Positions 9,642-19,594 of a DNA stretch of 64,000 nt are shown here, piece after piece. A program made the position numbers and the translations under genes. Under the pieces are notes generated by a model that searched no databases, had not been told where the DNA came from, and was given only the letters and a program-made list of their open reading frames with translations. Location: the NCBI GenBank assembly GCA_963781195.1, contig CAWAEZ010000014.1, positions 124,001-188,000 of the forward strand. Reading direction: 5' to 3'. Origin of the DNA: JAJPKK01 sp963781195 (GTDB lineage Bacteria > Pseudomonadota > Alphaproteobacteria > Rhizobiales > Xanthobacteraceae). The number at the start of each line of letters is the position of its first letter. The first letter of the stretch is position 1.

Positions 9642-10004
9642 ATGCGTGCTTCGGCCGATCGGGTCACCATTTGGCATCACCCGAAATGTTCGACCTCCCG
9701 CAAGGTGCTGGAGATGATCCGCGCCGCAGGGATAACGCCGGACGTCGTCGATTACGTGAAGACGCCGCCGAGTGTCGCGGCCATCACGGCCGCGCTCGAG
9801 GCCCTGGGAATGAAGCCGCGTGCGCTCCTGCGCCGCAAGGGCACGACGTATGCGGAACTGGGCCTGGACGACGCCGCCCTCACCGACGCCGCGTTGATTG
9901 CGGCCATGCATCAGCATCCGATCCTGATCGAACGGCCGGTGGTGCAGTCGTCCAAGGGCGCCCGGCTGTGCCGCCCGGCCGAACGCGTGAACGAAATCCT
10001 TTAG
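9642..10004 (+). CDS. ArsC-family (arsenate reductase/Spx-like) protein
   Basis: 120 residues from the ATG at 9642, with GAGGAG upstream. It has a thioredoxin-like fold of the ArsC family: IWHHPKCSTSRKVLEMI with catalytic Cys16, then VVDYVKTPPS, the RRKGTTY segment and HPILIERPVV with the conserved cis-Pro/Arg region. A glutaredoxin-coupled arsenate reductase is the nearest named function, but no arsB, acr3 or arsR gene is nearby, so the YfgD-like housekeeping branch is as likely. It starts a short plus-strand pair with the MFS gene 45 bp downstream. Confidence 0.8.
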   Translation: MRASADRVTIWHHPKCSTSRKVLEMIRAAGITPDVVDYVKTPPSVAAITAALEALGMKPRALLRRKGTTYAELGLDDAALTDAALIAAMHQHPILIERPVVQSSKGARLCRPAERVNEIL

Positions 10005-10049
10005 CGGGCGGAGTGGCGCCGTGCCGGCGCCCGCGCGTATCATCGTCCG

Positions 10050-11246
10050 ATGTCACGTCTGCGCGAATTGGTGCGCGGCCCCTGGCGCGCCGTGGCCGTG
10101 CTCGGCGTCACGCAGATCCTCGCCTGGGGCACGCTGTTCTATCCACCTGTCCTGACGATGCCGCTGATCGCAGCCGATCTCGGCTGGTCGATCGCATTCT
10201 GCATGGCGGGGCTGTCGATCGCATTGCTGAGCGGCGGGCTCGCATCGCCGACCGTCGGACGCCTGATCGACCGTTATGGCGGCGCGCCGGTGATGACCGC
10301 AGGTTCGCTGGTCGGTGCCGCCGGACTGTTCGCGCTCGCCCACAGCGAAGGGCGCGTGGCCTATCTCGCCGTCTGGGTGGTGATCGGCATTGCGCTGTCG
10401 GCCTCGCTTTATGATGCCGCCTTCGCCACCCTCGGGCGCATCTTCGGGGCGGCGGCGCGACGGCCGATCACATTGCTCACGTTCGCCGGCGGCTTGTCCT
10501 CGACGGTGAGTTGGCCCACCACCCATGTGCTGCTCGACGCTCATGGCTGGCGCTTCGCCTACATGGTGTTCGCGGGCCTGCTCGCCTTTGTCGCCGCGCC
10601 GCTGCATGCGTTTGCGCTGCCGCGTGTGCGCGCCGGGTCGGCCGCCGCGGGGGCGGGGGCACCGCCGCCGTCGGGCGTATTGCCGGCGCGCGGACTGCCG
10701 TTCGTCCTGGTGGCCACCGGCTTTGCCGCCTACTCCTTCGTGCCGTCGGGCCTGTCGGCGCACCTGCTCGCGATCTTCGGACGCGCCGGCATCGACGCCG
10801 CCGTGGTCGTGACCATCGGCGCCTTGTTCGGGCCGTCCCAGGTGGCGTCGCGGCTGCTCGAATTCTCGTTCGGCGGCGGCATGCATCCCCTCGCCATCGC
10901 GCGGGCGGCGGTCTTGGTCGTCCTGTGTGCCTTCGTTCTGCTTGCCGTTGCAGGCGTTTCGGCGGGACCGGCGGCCCTGTTCTCGATCCTGTTCGGCATC
11001 AGCAACGGCCTCATCACCATTGCCCGCGGCACCGTCCCGCTGACTTTATTCGGCGCAGCCGGCTATGGCCGGCTGATCGGCCGGCTCGCCGCGCCGTGGC
11101 TCGCCATGCAGTCGGCGGCGCCGCTGGTGCTGGCATTGGTGATCGAGCGGGCGTCCGACGCCGCTGCCCTCGTGGTCACGGCCCTCTTCGCCGCGGTGGC
11201 GCTGGTGTCGTTTCTGCTGATCCGCGTCCGCAAGACGCCCTGCTAG
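10050..11246 (+). CDS. MFS transporter
   Basis: 398 residues with about 12 hydrophobic segments. The loop between helices 2 and 3 carries a GRLIDRYGGAPVM motif, the MFS A-motif variant. The AGGLSSTVSWPTTHVLLD helix resembles the fifth-helix C-motif of exporters and of the CynX/NarK-like MFS group. Substrate unknown. It follows the ArsC-like gene by 45 bp on the same strand, so co-transcription is plausible, but nothing ties it to arsenic. Confidence 0.85.
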   Translation: MSRLRELVRGPWRAVAVLGVTQILAWGTLFYPPVLTMPLIAADLGWSIAFCMAGLSIALLSGGLASPTVGRLIDRYGGAPVMTAGSLVGAAGLFALAHSEGRVAYLAVWVVIGIALSASLYDAAFATLGRIFGAAARRPITLLTFAGGLSSTVSWPTTHVLLDAHGWRFAYMVFAGLLAFVAAPLHAFALPRVRAGSAAAGAGAPPPSGVLPARGLPFVLVATGFAAYSFVPSGLSAHLLAIFGRAGIDAAVVVTIGALFGPSQVASRLLEFSFGGGMHPLAIARAAVLVVLCAFVLLAVAGVSAGPAALFSILFGISNGLITIARGTVPLTLFGAAGYGRLIGRLAAPWLAMQSAAPLVLALVIERASDAAALVVTALFAAVALVSFLLIRVRKTPC

Positions 11247-11589
11247 CAGGCGACCGCTATCTGGACCGAGGGCGGAAGAGTGCCAGGTCCAGCGGCAGTA
11301 TTCGTAAGCGTTCCTCGACGCCAATGCTTCGTCGGTCCGCCGCACGGAACGATGAGATCGGCCTTTAACCGCGTATTAAACATGTTAATGAGCAGTAATT
11401 TAACCACAAAGCTGCGTATTTACGCGAAATAAACCATGTTGTGATGAACAAAACGTGTGCAGATATACTTACTTTTCCGGCAAATTCTGTTTACCGATCC
11501 GTTGGAATTGTTCCCCATAGTACCGGGACGGCCAGTCTGGAGCGCGTTCGCGATCTGCTCCTTGCGGCGAAGTGTAGAGAGTACGCCCC
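11247..11589. other. Gene-free region, AT-rich leader of the L,D-transpeptidase gene
   Basis: No credible gene. It begins with a 7-bp stem (11261-11267 with 11286-11292) after the MFS stop. It then turns clearly AT-rich between about 11365 and 11470, including two TTAA boxes and a small GCGTA-TT-TACGC hairpin (11414-11425). The AT-rich part most likely holds the promoter of the downstream gene. Confidence 0.5.
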
Positions 11590-12273
11590 ATGCCCGTTCC
11601 CCGCCCGCCCGCTCCCATTGAGCCCGAACCGCGCCCGTCCGCCTGCGGCCGGTGGCGCAGCCTCGCGGCAGTCGTCGTCGCTGCGACGGTGGCCGTGACG
11701 TGCGTCGACGACGCCCGCGCCGGCGCGCTCGGCGGCGGCCTGGTCGAGTTGCTGTTCGGTGGGATCGCGCAGCCCTCGAGCCGGGCCGAACCATCGGTCG
11801 CCGTAGCCAAGCCGACCCGCGACGCGATCGATCCCCGTTTCGAGCGCCAGATCGTCGACTACAACGGCCCCGAGAAAGCCGGCACCGTCATCATCAACAC
11901 GCCGGAGCGCATGCTCTACCTCGTACAGGGCGACGGCAAAGCCATGCGCTACGGCATCGGCGTCGGCCGTCCGGGATTCACCTGGGCCGGCGTCAAGAGC
12001 ATCACCATGAAGCGCGAATGGCCGGACTGGCGGCCGCCCGACGAGATGATCAGGCGCCGACCCGACCTGCCCCATTTCATGGCCGGCGGCCCCGGGAATC
12101 CGCTCGGCGCGCGCGCGCTCTATCTCGGCGACACCCTCTATCGCATCCATGGCTCCAACGAGCCCTGGACCATCGGCACCGACGTGTCTTCCGGCTGCAT
12201 CCGCATGCGCGACGAGGATGTGATCGACCTCTACGACCGCGTCCCCGTGGGCGCACGGGTCATCGTCATCTGA
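11590..12273 (+). CDS. L,D-transpeptidase (YkuD domain)
   Basis: 227 residues. A Pro-rich N-terminus precedes a hydrophobic export segment (about residues 22-44). The catalytic YkuD domain spans about residues 95-227. It has GTVIINTPERMLYLVQGDG at the start and the active-site block IHGSNEPWTIG...SSGCIRM with catalytic Cys, closing with VPVGARVIVI. Such enzymes make 3-3 cross-links in peptidoglycan or attach proteins to it in the periplasm. Rhizobiales encode many paralogues. It stands alone, with an AT-rich upstream region and an intrinsic terminator about 115 bp downstream. Confidence 0.92.
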   Translation: MPVPRPPAPIEPEPRPSACGRWRSLAAVVVAATVAVTCVDDARAGALGGGLVELLFGGIAQPSSRAEPSVAVAKPTRDAIDPRFERQIVDYNGPEKAGTVIINTPERMLYLVQGDGKAMRYGIGVGRPGFTWAGVKSITMKREWPDWRPPDEMIRRRPDLPHFMAGGPGNPLGARALYLGDTLYRIHGSNEPWTIGTDVSSGCIRMRDEDVIDLYDRVPVGARVIVI

Positions 12274-12341
12274 CGACAGTGGAAGTCCGTCGCTGACGAC
12301 AGCGCAAGTCCGTCATCTGACGACGGCGTCAGTCAGGTGAC
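12271..12341. repeat. Three degenerate ~23-bp tandem repeats starting at a stop codon
   Basis: Units at 12271-12293, 12294-12317 and 12318-12341, each beginning TGACGAC. The first two share TGACGACAG and AAGTCCGTC. The first unit begins with the stop codon of the L,D-transpeptidase, so the array is in its 3' untranslated region. Confidence 0.75.
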
Positions 12342-12387
12342 CACGGCGATGGATTTGAGGAGAGCGTGGCGGTTCCGCGCGATGCAG

Positions 12388-12416
12388 AAGGCGGGTGCCC
12401 CCAGCGCCCGCCTTTT
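12388..12416 (+). terminator. Intrinsic terminator after the L,D-transpeptidase
   Basis: An 11-bp stem (12388-12398 with 12404-12414, one G-T pair, loop CCCCA) followed by TTTT, GCA and TTTTT. There is no T-run on the other strand, so it serves plus-strand transcription. Confidence 0.85.
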
Positions 12417-12456
12417 GCATTTTTGGATCGATACCGATCGACTTGGACCGGGCCGC

Positions 12457-13056
12457 TCAGATCTTGCGATAGACCCACACGCGAGCGGGCGGCAGGTTGA
12501 GCCAGATGCGCTCGGAGCACTCGGTGCGCGCGCCCTCCAGCGTCTTCGGGATCGGCGGCACCACCGCATAGGTGAACTGGATGAACGGAGCGCCCGGGTG
12601 AAGCAGGGCGAAGGCGTCGTTGACGAGACGCAGCCGGAATTTCATCGGCTTGGTGAACAACGGCAGGCTCGACACCACGGCGGCGCCGGGCTGTCGCAGC
12701 ACGCTGCCGGCGAGGCGGCGGAGCGCATAGGCGTCGCCCTGGACCACGGTGGCCCCAGGATAGCGGGCGCGCAGCAATTGGCAGAAGGTCGGGTTGAACT
12801 CGACGAGCACCAGGCGGTCGGGATCGACGCCCTGCTCGACCAGCGCCGCGGTGACCGCGCCGGTGCCGGGACCGAGCTCGATCACGGGGCCGTCGAGGTC
12901 CGGATCGACGAAGCTCGCCATGGCACGGGCCAGCGGCTTGCCCGAAGGCGTCACCGCACCTGTCGCCAGGGGCTTTTCCATCCAGGAACGCAGGAAATGC
13001 ACCTCGTCGTCGAGGCGCAAACTCTTTTTGGCAACACTGAGCGTTGACTGAAACAA
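12457..13056 (-). CDS. pmtA: SAM-dependent methyltransferase, probable phospholipid N-methyltransferase PmtA
   Basis: 199 residues. SAM-binding motif I is VIELGPGTGAVT near residue 60; VLVEFNPTFCQLL follows as motif II and VVQGDAYALRRL after it. The opening LRLDDEVHFLRSWMEKPL and the VSSLPLFTKP and FIQFTYAVVPPIP segments resemble the rhizobial PmtA group. Those enzymes convert phosphatidylethanolamine stepwise to phosphatidylcholine at the membrane, and they share ancestry with KsgA-type rRNA methylases. It sits just downstream of dnaJ on the same strand, an arrangement I recall from related rhizobia. The pmtA identity is likely but not certain. Confidence 0.6.
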   Translation of the reverse strand: MFQSTLSVAKKSLRLDDEVHFLRSWMEKPLATGAVTPSGKPLARAMASFVDPDLDGPVIELGPGTGAVTAALVEQGVDPDRLVLVEFNPTFCQLLRARYPGATVVQGDAYALRRLAGSVLRQPGAAVVSSLPLFTKPMKFRLRLVNDAFALLHPGAPFIQFTYAVVPPIPKTLEGARTECSERIWLNLPPARVWVYRKI

Positions 13057-13129
13057 GATGCCCGCCGCTAATTTGTCACAGAACGGTCACGACTATAGGG
13101 CGGCAGGGCCAGGGTCAAGGCCGCAGGCC

Positions 13130-14272
13130 TTACGCTGATCCGGCACGCGTGCCAAAGAACTCCTTCACCCGGCCAAAGAAGCCTGCAGACTCCGGGTTTG
13201 TTTCATTCGATGACAATTTTTGAAACTCGGCCAGCAGCTCCCGCTGCCGCTTGGTGAGATTTTGCGGCGTCTCGACGACGACCTGAACATACATATCGCC
13301 GATCTGTTTCGATCTCAGGACCGGCATTCCCTTGGATTGCAGCCGGAACCGCCGTCCGGACTGAGTTCCCTCGGGGATCTTCACCCGCGTCTTGCCGCCG
13401 TCGATGGTCGGCACCTCGAACTCGCCGCCGAGCGCCGCGGTCGTCATCGAGATCGGGGCGCGGCAATGCAGGTCGGCACCATCGCGCTGGAAGAAGACGT
13501 GTGCCGAGATCGACAGGAAAATATAGAGGTCGCCGGGCGGGCCGCCGCGCAGGCCGGCTTCCCCTTCGCCGGCGAGGCGGATGCGGGTGCCGTCCTCGAC
13601 CCCCGAAGGGATATTGACCGAGAGGGCGCGCTCGCGGGTCACCCGTCCGAGGCCGCCGCAGGACGTGCACGGATTCTCGATCACCTGGCCGCGGCCGTGG
13701 CAGGACGGACAGGTGCGCTCCAGGGTGAAGAAGCCTTGAGCATGGCGGATCTTGCCCTGGCCGCTGCAGGTCGGGCAGACCTTCGGCTTGGTGCCGGATT
13801 GGGCGCCGCTGCCGGAACACGGCTCGCAGGTGACCGAGGTCGGGATCCGGATCTGGGCGTTCTTGCCGGCGTGGGCCTCTTCGAGCGTGAGCTCCATGTT
13901 GTAGCGCAGGTCGGCGCCGCGCTCGCGGCCGGTGCCGCGCGGGCCGCGACGTCCGGCGCCGCCGCCCATGCCGAAGAAGTCGTCGAAGATGTCGGCGAAC
14001 GTGGTGGCGAAATCGGCGCCGAAGCCCGGTCCCGCGCCGCCGCCCTGCTCGAACGCGGCATGGCCGTAGCGGTCATAGGCGGCGCGCTTGTCGCCGTCCT
14101 TGAGGATCTCGTAGGCTTCGTTGACTTCCTTGAAGCGAATCTCGCATTCGCCGTCGCCGGGATTCTTGTCGGGGTGGAGCTTCATCGCAAGCTTGCGATA
14201 GGCGCTCTTGAGATCGCCCTCGCTGGCGGCGCGCTCGACGCCCAATACTTCGTAGTAGCAGCGTTTGACCAT
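13130..14272 (-). CDS. dnaJ: Chaperone DnaJ (Hsp40)
   Basis: 380 residues, full length. The J domain includes LHPDKNPG (HPD motif) near residue 33. A G/F-rich region covers about 75-125. Four zinc-binding repeats follow: CEPCSGSG, CPTCSGQG, CPSCHGRG and CTSCGGLG. The C-terminal substrate-binding domain is complete. DnaJ delivers unfolded clients to DnaK and stimulates its ATPase. It lies 207 bp downstream of dnaK on the same strand, with a strong hairpin between them. Confidence 0.98.
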   Translation of the reverse strand: MVKRCYYEVLGVERAASEGDLKSAYRKLAMKLHPDKNPGDGECEIRFKEVNEAYEILKDGDKRAAYDRYGHAAFEQGGGAGPGFGADFATTFADIFDDFFGMGGGAGRRGPRGTGRERGADLRYNMELTLEEAHAGKNAQIRIPTSVTCEPCSGSGAQSGTKPKVCPTCSGQGKIRHAQGFFTLERTCPSCHGRGQVIENPCTSCGGLGRVTRERALSVNIPSGVEDGTRIRLAGEGEAGLRGGPPGDLYIFLSISAHVFFQRDGADLHCRAPISMTTAALGGEFEVPTIDGGKTRVKIPEGTQSGRRFRLQSKGMPVLRSKQIGDMYVQVVVETPQNLTKRQRELLAEFQKLSSNETNPESAGFFGRVKEFFGTRAGSA

Positions 14273-14447
14273 GGCAGGTCACCCCCACCCGTCTTGGCGT
14301 CCTCTCCTGCCGCAGGCCGGAGAGGACTTCGTGATCTCATGCGAACGGCGCTGATGGTGGGCTGTCGGCAACATCGCTCAGGCGCAGTTCGCTTTCGAGT
14401 CGTGCTTCGTTGATGTCGTGGCCGAGTTGACGCCCAGGACGAACGTG

Positions 14448-14472
14448 CCCTCGCTCCCCCGGAGCGAGGGCC
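14448..14472 (-). other. Perfect 11-bp stem-loop between dnaK and dnaJ
   Basis: 14448-14458 pairs fully with 14462-14472 (loop CCC), 7 bp beyond the dnaK stop. On the minus strand no T-run follows, so it is probably a leaky terminator or an mRNA-stabilising or processing structure that sets the dnaK:dnaJ ratio. Confidence 0.6.
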
Positions 14473-14479
14473 GCGGCCT

Positions 14480-16399
<1,920 letters not shown>

Positions 16400-16545
16400 A
16401 GTAAAATCCTTCTCTGTCAGCAGACCGGCCGGGCCCATGTGGCACCCGGAAGAAGCGCCGAGCAGGCGGTCGCGCCTGCCGAGGATCGCCCCTGGTCCGA
16501 TCCCTAAATTGTCCTTGCCCGCCAACGCGGCGGGTTCACAGGGTC

Positions 16546-16573
16546 ATATAGGAGACGGCCCCGCAGCCGCAAG
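16546..16573 (-). promoter_or_regulatory. RpoH (sigma-32) promoter of dnaK
   Basis: On the minus strand CTTG (16570-16573), exactly 17 bp, then CCTATAT (16546-16552). This fits the alphaproteobacterial heat-shock consensus CTTG-N17-CYTATNT at every defined base. It lies between the upstream membrane-protein stop (16623) and dnaK, giving a leader of about 140 nt. Confidence 0.85.
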
Positions 16574-16622
16574 GCGGCAGTGGACGAAATCGGCTGCACT
16601 AACAAGCTTGAAACGGCCGGCA

Positions 16623-18419
16623 TCACCGTACGACGCGGTACACCTTGAAGGGGCCGCCGCCGGTCTCCGCGACCGGTGTCAGCCATGACGGGACGTCCCC
16701 CGCCGCGAGCCGGCCCCACAGGCTGGCGTCGCGCTCCGCGGCGCCGATCCCGCCCAGCGTATGGCGGCCGCATACCGCCAGATAGTCGGGCTTTGCCGCT
16801 TCCACCACCTGATGGGCCGCGTCCGGCGGCAGGGCGAATATCTGGTGCGCCGCAATGATCGGGCCGACCATGCGGTGATAGGGGGCCGACATCACCGAAT
16901 GAGGAGTGAGGGCCAGCACGAACGGACCGTAATCGATGTCGGTGGCGACGAGGCCCGGGGGCAGGGCGGCGAGCGGGGCGTAGCTCTCGCTGAGCAGGCA
17001 GCCTTGGGCCACCCGGGAGTTTTCGGCCTCGGGCTCGCTCGCCGTCACCGCCTGCACCGCCGCCATGGCGACCGCCGCGGTGACCGCCGGCGCCAGCACG
17101 ACCGCGAGCAGCGCCCGGACCGCGAGCGCCCCGGCCCGCAGCGACACGACCATGTGGGCGACCCCCGCCGCGACCATCGGGATGGCGAGCCAGATGGCGT
17201 AACTGAAGGCGCGCACCATGGTGACCATGACCACGACCGAGATGACGAGCGCGGCCGCCGCCACCAGGAACCCGAAATCGCGGCGGGTCGCCCGATCGCA
17301 AGCGAGCAGGGCCAGGAACGCCAGGGCCACCGCCGGGAACGCGGCCACCGCCGCGGCGGCCGGCGGCGACGTGCGGGCGACCTCCCACAGCGGCTGCATT
17401 TCCGAGACATGATTGAACCAGAGGGCGCGCACCATCGGGTCCATCATTGCGAACGGGCCGCCGAGGCATCGCGGCTCGACGGCGGCGAAGGCAGCCGCGG
17501 CGGCAAGTCCGGCGGCGGCGACACCGGCACATCGTGCCGGCGCGGCCGCCCCCGCCAGGACCCGGCCGGCGAGCGCGAGCCCGAGGGTGGCGACGATGAC
17601 GGCGACCGTGGAGTTGACCGCGATCGCGTCGCAGGCGGCGCGGCCCCAATGGTCCGGCCCGACGCTGACCAGGAAGGCGGCGGCGACGCTCCCCGCTCCC
17701 CACAGCCCGTAGCGCACGAGCGCCGGGGCGGCGCCCGGCGCGAGTATGAAGCGCAGCGCCATCGTCGCGCCCGCCAGCACGATATAAGGCAGGCCTTCGA
17801 ACCCGATCGCCAGGGCGGCTCCGGTCAGGGCGCCGGCCGCGGCCGCCGCCCACGACGTGCGGTCGCTCCAGGCGACCGCCGCCATCAACAGGACGGCGAG
17901 GGCGATCTGGACGTTGTGGTGGTCGATCCGCCCCGGAATGAAGTGCTGGAACGCCGGCAGCCCGACCGCGGTGAGCACCAGCGCGACCGGCGCGGCGTCC
18001 CGGCCGGCGATGCGCCAGGCGAGCGCCGTGGCGCCCGCCATGGTCGGGATCAGCCACAGCATCGGCCATACGGTGCGCATCAGCCGCTCCGCCATGGCCG
18101 GGCCGGTGAATTGTGCGAACAGCCACAGCAGTCCGGCCAGCCCGGCATCGATCAGGCGGGACCAGTGGGTGTCGTAGCCGTCGGGCGGGCCGAGCCGCGG
18201 TTCGTGCAGGTTGAACCAGCCGTGGCCGTCGATGAAGCCCCGCATCTGGACGAGGCGCATGGCGTCGTCCATGTCGGTCAGGGTCCGGCCGGCGTCCGCC
18301 CAGTGATCCGACAGCAGCTGCAACACGATGACGACCCAGGCGGCGCCGAGGAGGAGGGCGATGTTCAGCACAGCCCTGGAAGGTCGGGGCAACGGCCACC
18401 TGAAGGCGGAATTTGTCAA
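16623..18419 (-). CDS. Polytopic membrane protein, GT-C/STT3-like
   Basis: 598 residues with roughly 12 hydrophobic helices spread to about residue 450, then a soluble tail. After the first helix comes a conserved periplasmic loop: LTDMDDAMRLVQMRGF, GWFNLHEPRL, PPDGYDTHWSRLIDAGLAG. The acidic DMDD motif after helix 1 and a second FQHFIPGRIDHHNVQIAL motif are the layout of GT-C lipid-linked glycosyltransferases such as STT3/PglB and their bacterial relatives. The protein probably transfers a sugar or other group from a lipid carrier, but the substrate is unknown. It lies upstream of dnaK on the same strand, though dnaK has its own promoter. Confidence 0.65.
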   Translation of the reverse strand: MTNSAFRWPLPRPSRAVLNIALLLGAAWVVIVLQLLSDHWADAGRTLTDMDDAMRLVQMRGFIDGHGWFNLHEPRLGPPDGYDTHWSRLIDAGLAGLLWLFAQFTGPAMAERLMRTVWPMLWLIPTMAGATALAWRIAGRDAAPVALVLTAVGLPAFQHFIPGRIDHHNVQIALAVLLMAAVAWSDRTSWAAAAAGALTGAALAIGFEGLPYIVLAGATMALRFILAPGAAPALVRYGLWGAGSVAAAFLVSVGPDHWGRAACDAIAVNSTVAVIVATLGLALAGRVLAGAAAPARCAGVAAAGLAAAAAFAAVEPRCLGGPFAMMDPMVRALWFNHVSEMQPLWEVARTSPPAAAAVAAFPAVALAFLALLACDRATRRDFGFLVAAAALVISVVVMVTMVRAFSYAIWLAIPMVAAGVAHMVVSLRAGALAVRALLAVVLAPAVTAAVAMAAVQAVTASEPEAENSRVAQGCLLSESYAPLAALPPGLVATDIDYGPFVLALTPHSVMSAPYHRMVGPIIAAHQIFALPPDAAHQVVEAAKPDYLAVCGRHTLGGIGAAERDASLWGRLAAGDVPSWLTPVAETGGGPFKVYRVVR

Positions 18420-18622
18420 AGACGCGATTCTCCGAAGCGGGATTGCCGATGCCGATCGAACCGTCCTCCCATAACGGGGGCGGCTTGCGTTTCCCTTAAT
18501 TTGCCCCGCTGGGGCTCTGTCCCGTGCCGGCCGCGCGGCTTACGTCACCGGCTCGCCACAATCGGGCCGGACGGTCGGGCGGTGCCGAACTCCGCCAGGG
18601 CGATGTCCCGAAGAGGACCTTC

Positions 18623-19594
18623 ATGATCGTGAACGCATTCAAATTCGTTGCGCTGCTGGCCGCAATCCCGCTGGCGCTCGCAGGTGCGCCGGCGTCCGCC
18701 GCCGAGGCCGTGTTCCCGACCGGGTCGCTGATCGGCTTCGTGCCCCCGCCCGGCTTCGAGCCCAGCAAACGCTTCCCGGGCTTCGAGAATTCCGATGGCG
18801 GGTCGATCGTGCTGCTGACGCTGCCGCCGCAGGCGTTTGCGGACATTGAAAAATCGATGACCCCGGAAGCCTTTAAATCCCAGGGGATCGCCGAGGAAAA
18901 ACGCGAGAATTTCGAGCTGCCCGACGGCAAAGGCGTCCTGGTGATCGGCAGCGAGCAGGAAAACGGCCAGAAGTTCCGCAAATGGATGTTCCTCGGATCG
19001 GCCCCGACGGCGATCGGAGTCGCCTCGATCCGGATCCCAGACAGCGCGCTCAAGACCTATCCCGACGACGTCATCAAGACGTCGCTGCTGAGCATGACGG
19101 CACGGCCCACCGTGCCGATCGCGGAACAGCTCAGCCTGATGCCGTTCAAGCTCAACGACACCTCCGGAATGCGGGTGGCGCGGGTCATGGGCCCGGCGGG
19201 CGTGTTCCTCACCGACGGCCCCAAGGACGCCCCCGACGTTCCCGATCAGCCGGTGTTCGTGATCTCGATCGGCCAGGGCGGCCCCGAGCAGAACGAGGAG
19301 CGCGCCAACTTCGCCCGCAACCTGTTCACCGGGCTCGCCGACTTCAAGGACATCCGGATCCTGAGCGGCGACATGCTGCGGCTGGGCGGCGGCAGCATGC
19401 CGACCCATGAGCTGCAGGCCGAGGCCAAGGATGCCAAGACCGACACGCCGATGAAGCTCGTGCAATGGGTCCGGTTCGGCCCCGGCGCCTTCGTGCGGAT
19501 GATCGGCGTCGCCCGCGCCGACGACTGGTCGAAGGAGTATCCGAAATTCCGCGCCGTGCGCGACGGCCTCAGCCCGCGGGGTGAGGACCGGTAA
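18623..19594 (+). CDS. Periplasmic protein of unknown function
   Basis: 323 residues from the ATG at 18623 (GAGGACCTTC upstream). Signal peptide: residues 1-27, ending ASAAEA. The mature part begins FPTGSLIGFVPPPGF and SKRFPGFENSDGGSIVL. It has mixed alpha/beta features and no enzyme motif; I do not recognise the family beyond rhizobial conserved periplasmic proteins. Its last 26 bp overlap the convergent GT87-like gene tail-to-tail. It is divergent from the GT-C-like gene, with about 200 bp between. Confidence 0.65.
   Translation: MIVNAFKFVALLAAIPLALAGAPASAAEAVFPTGSLIGFVPPPGFEPSKRFPGFENSDGGSIVLLTLPPQAFADIEKSMTPEAFKSQGIAEEKRENFELPDGKGVLVIGSEQENGQKFRKWMFLGSAPTAIGVASIRIPDSALKTYPDDVIKTSLLSMTARPTVPIAEQLSLMPFKLNDTSGMRVARVMGPAGVFLTDGPKDAPDVPDQPVFVISIGQGGPEQNEERANFARNLFTGLADFKDIRILSGDMLRLGGGSMPTHELQAEAKDAKTDTPMKLVQWVRFGPGAFVRMIGVARADDWSKEYPKFRAVRDGLSPRGEDR

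Noticed and set aside
9642..11246. Arsenic-resistance pair (arsC and transporter)
   Set aside because: The MFS protein is not ArsB, ArsJ or Acr3-like as far as I can see, and no arsR is nearby.
11365..11470. Possible CtrA sites in the AT-rich leader of the L,D-transpeptidase
   Set aside because: TTAA boxes are present but spaced 5 and 11 bp apart, not the required 7.
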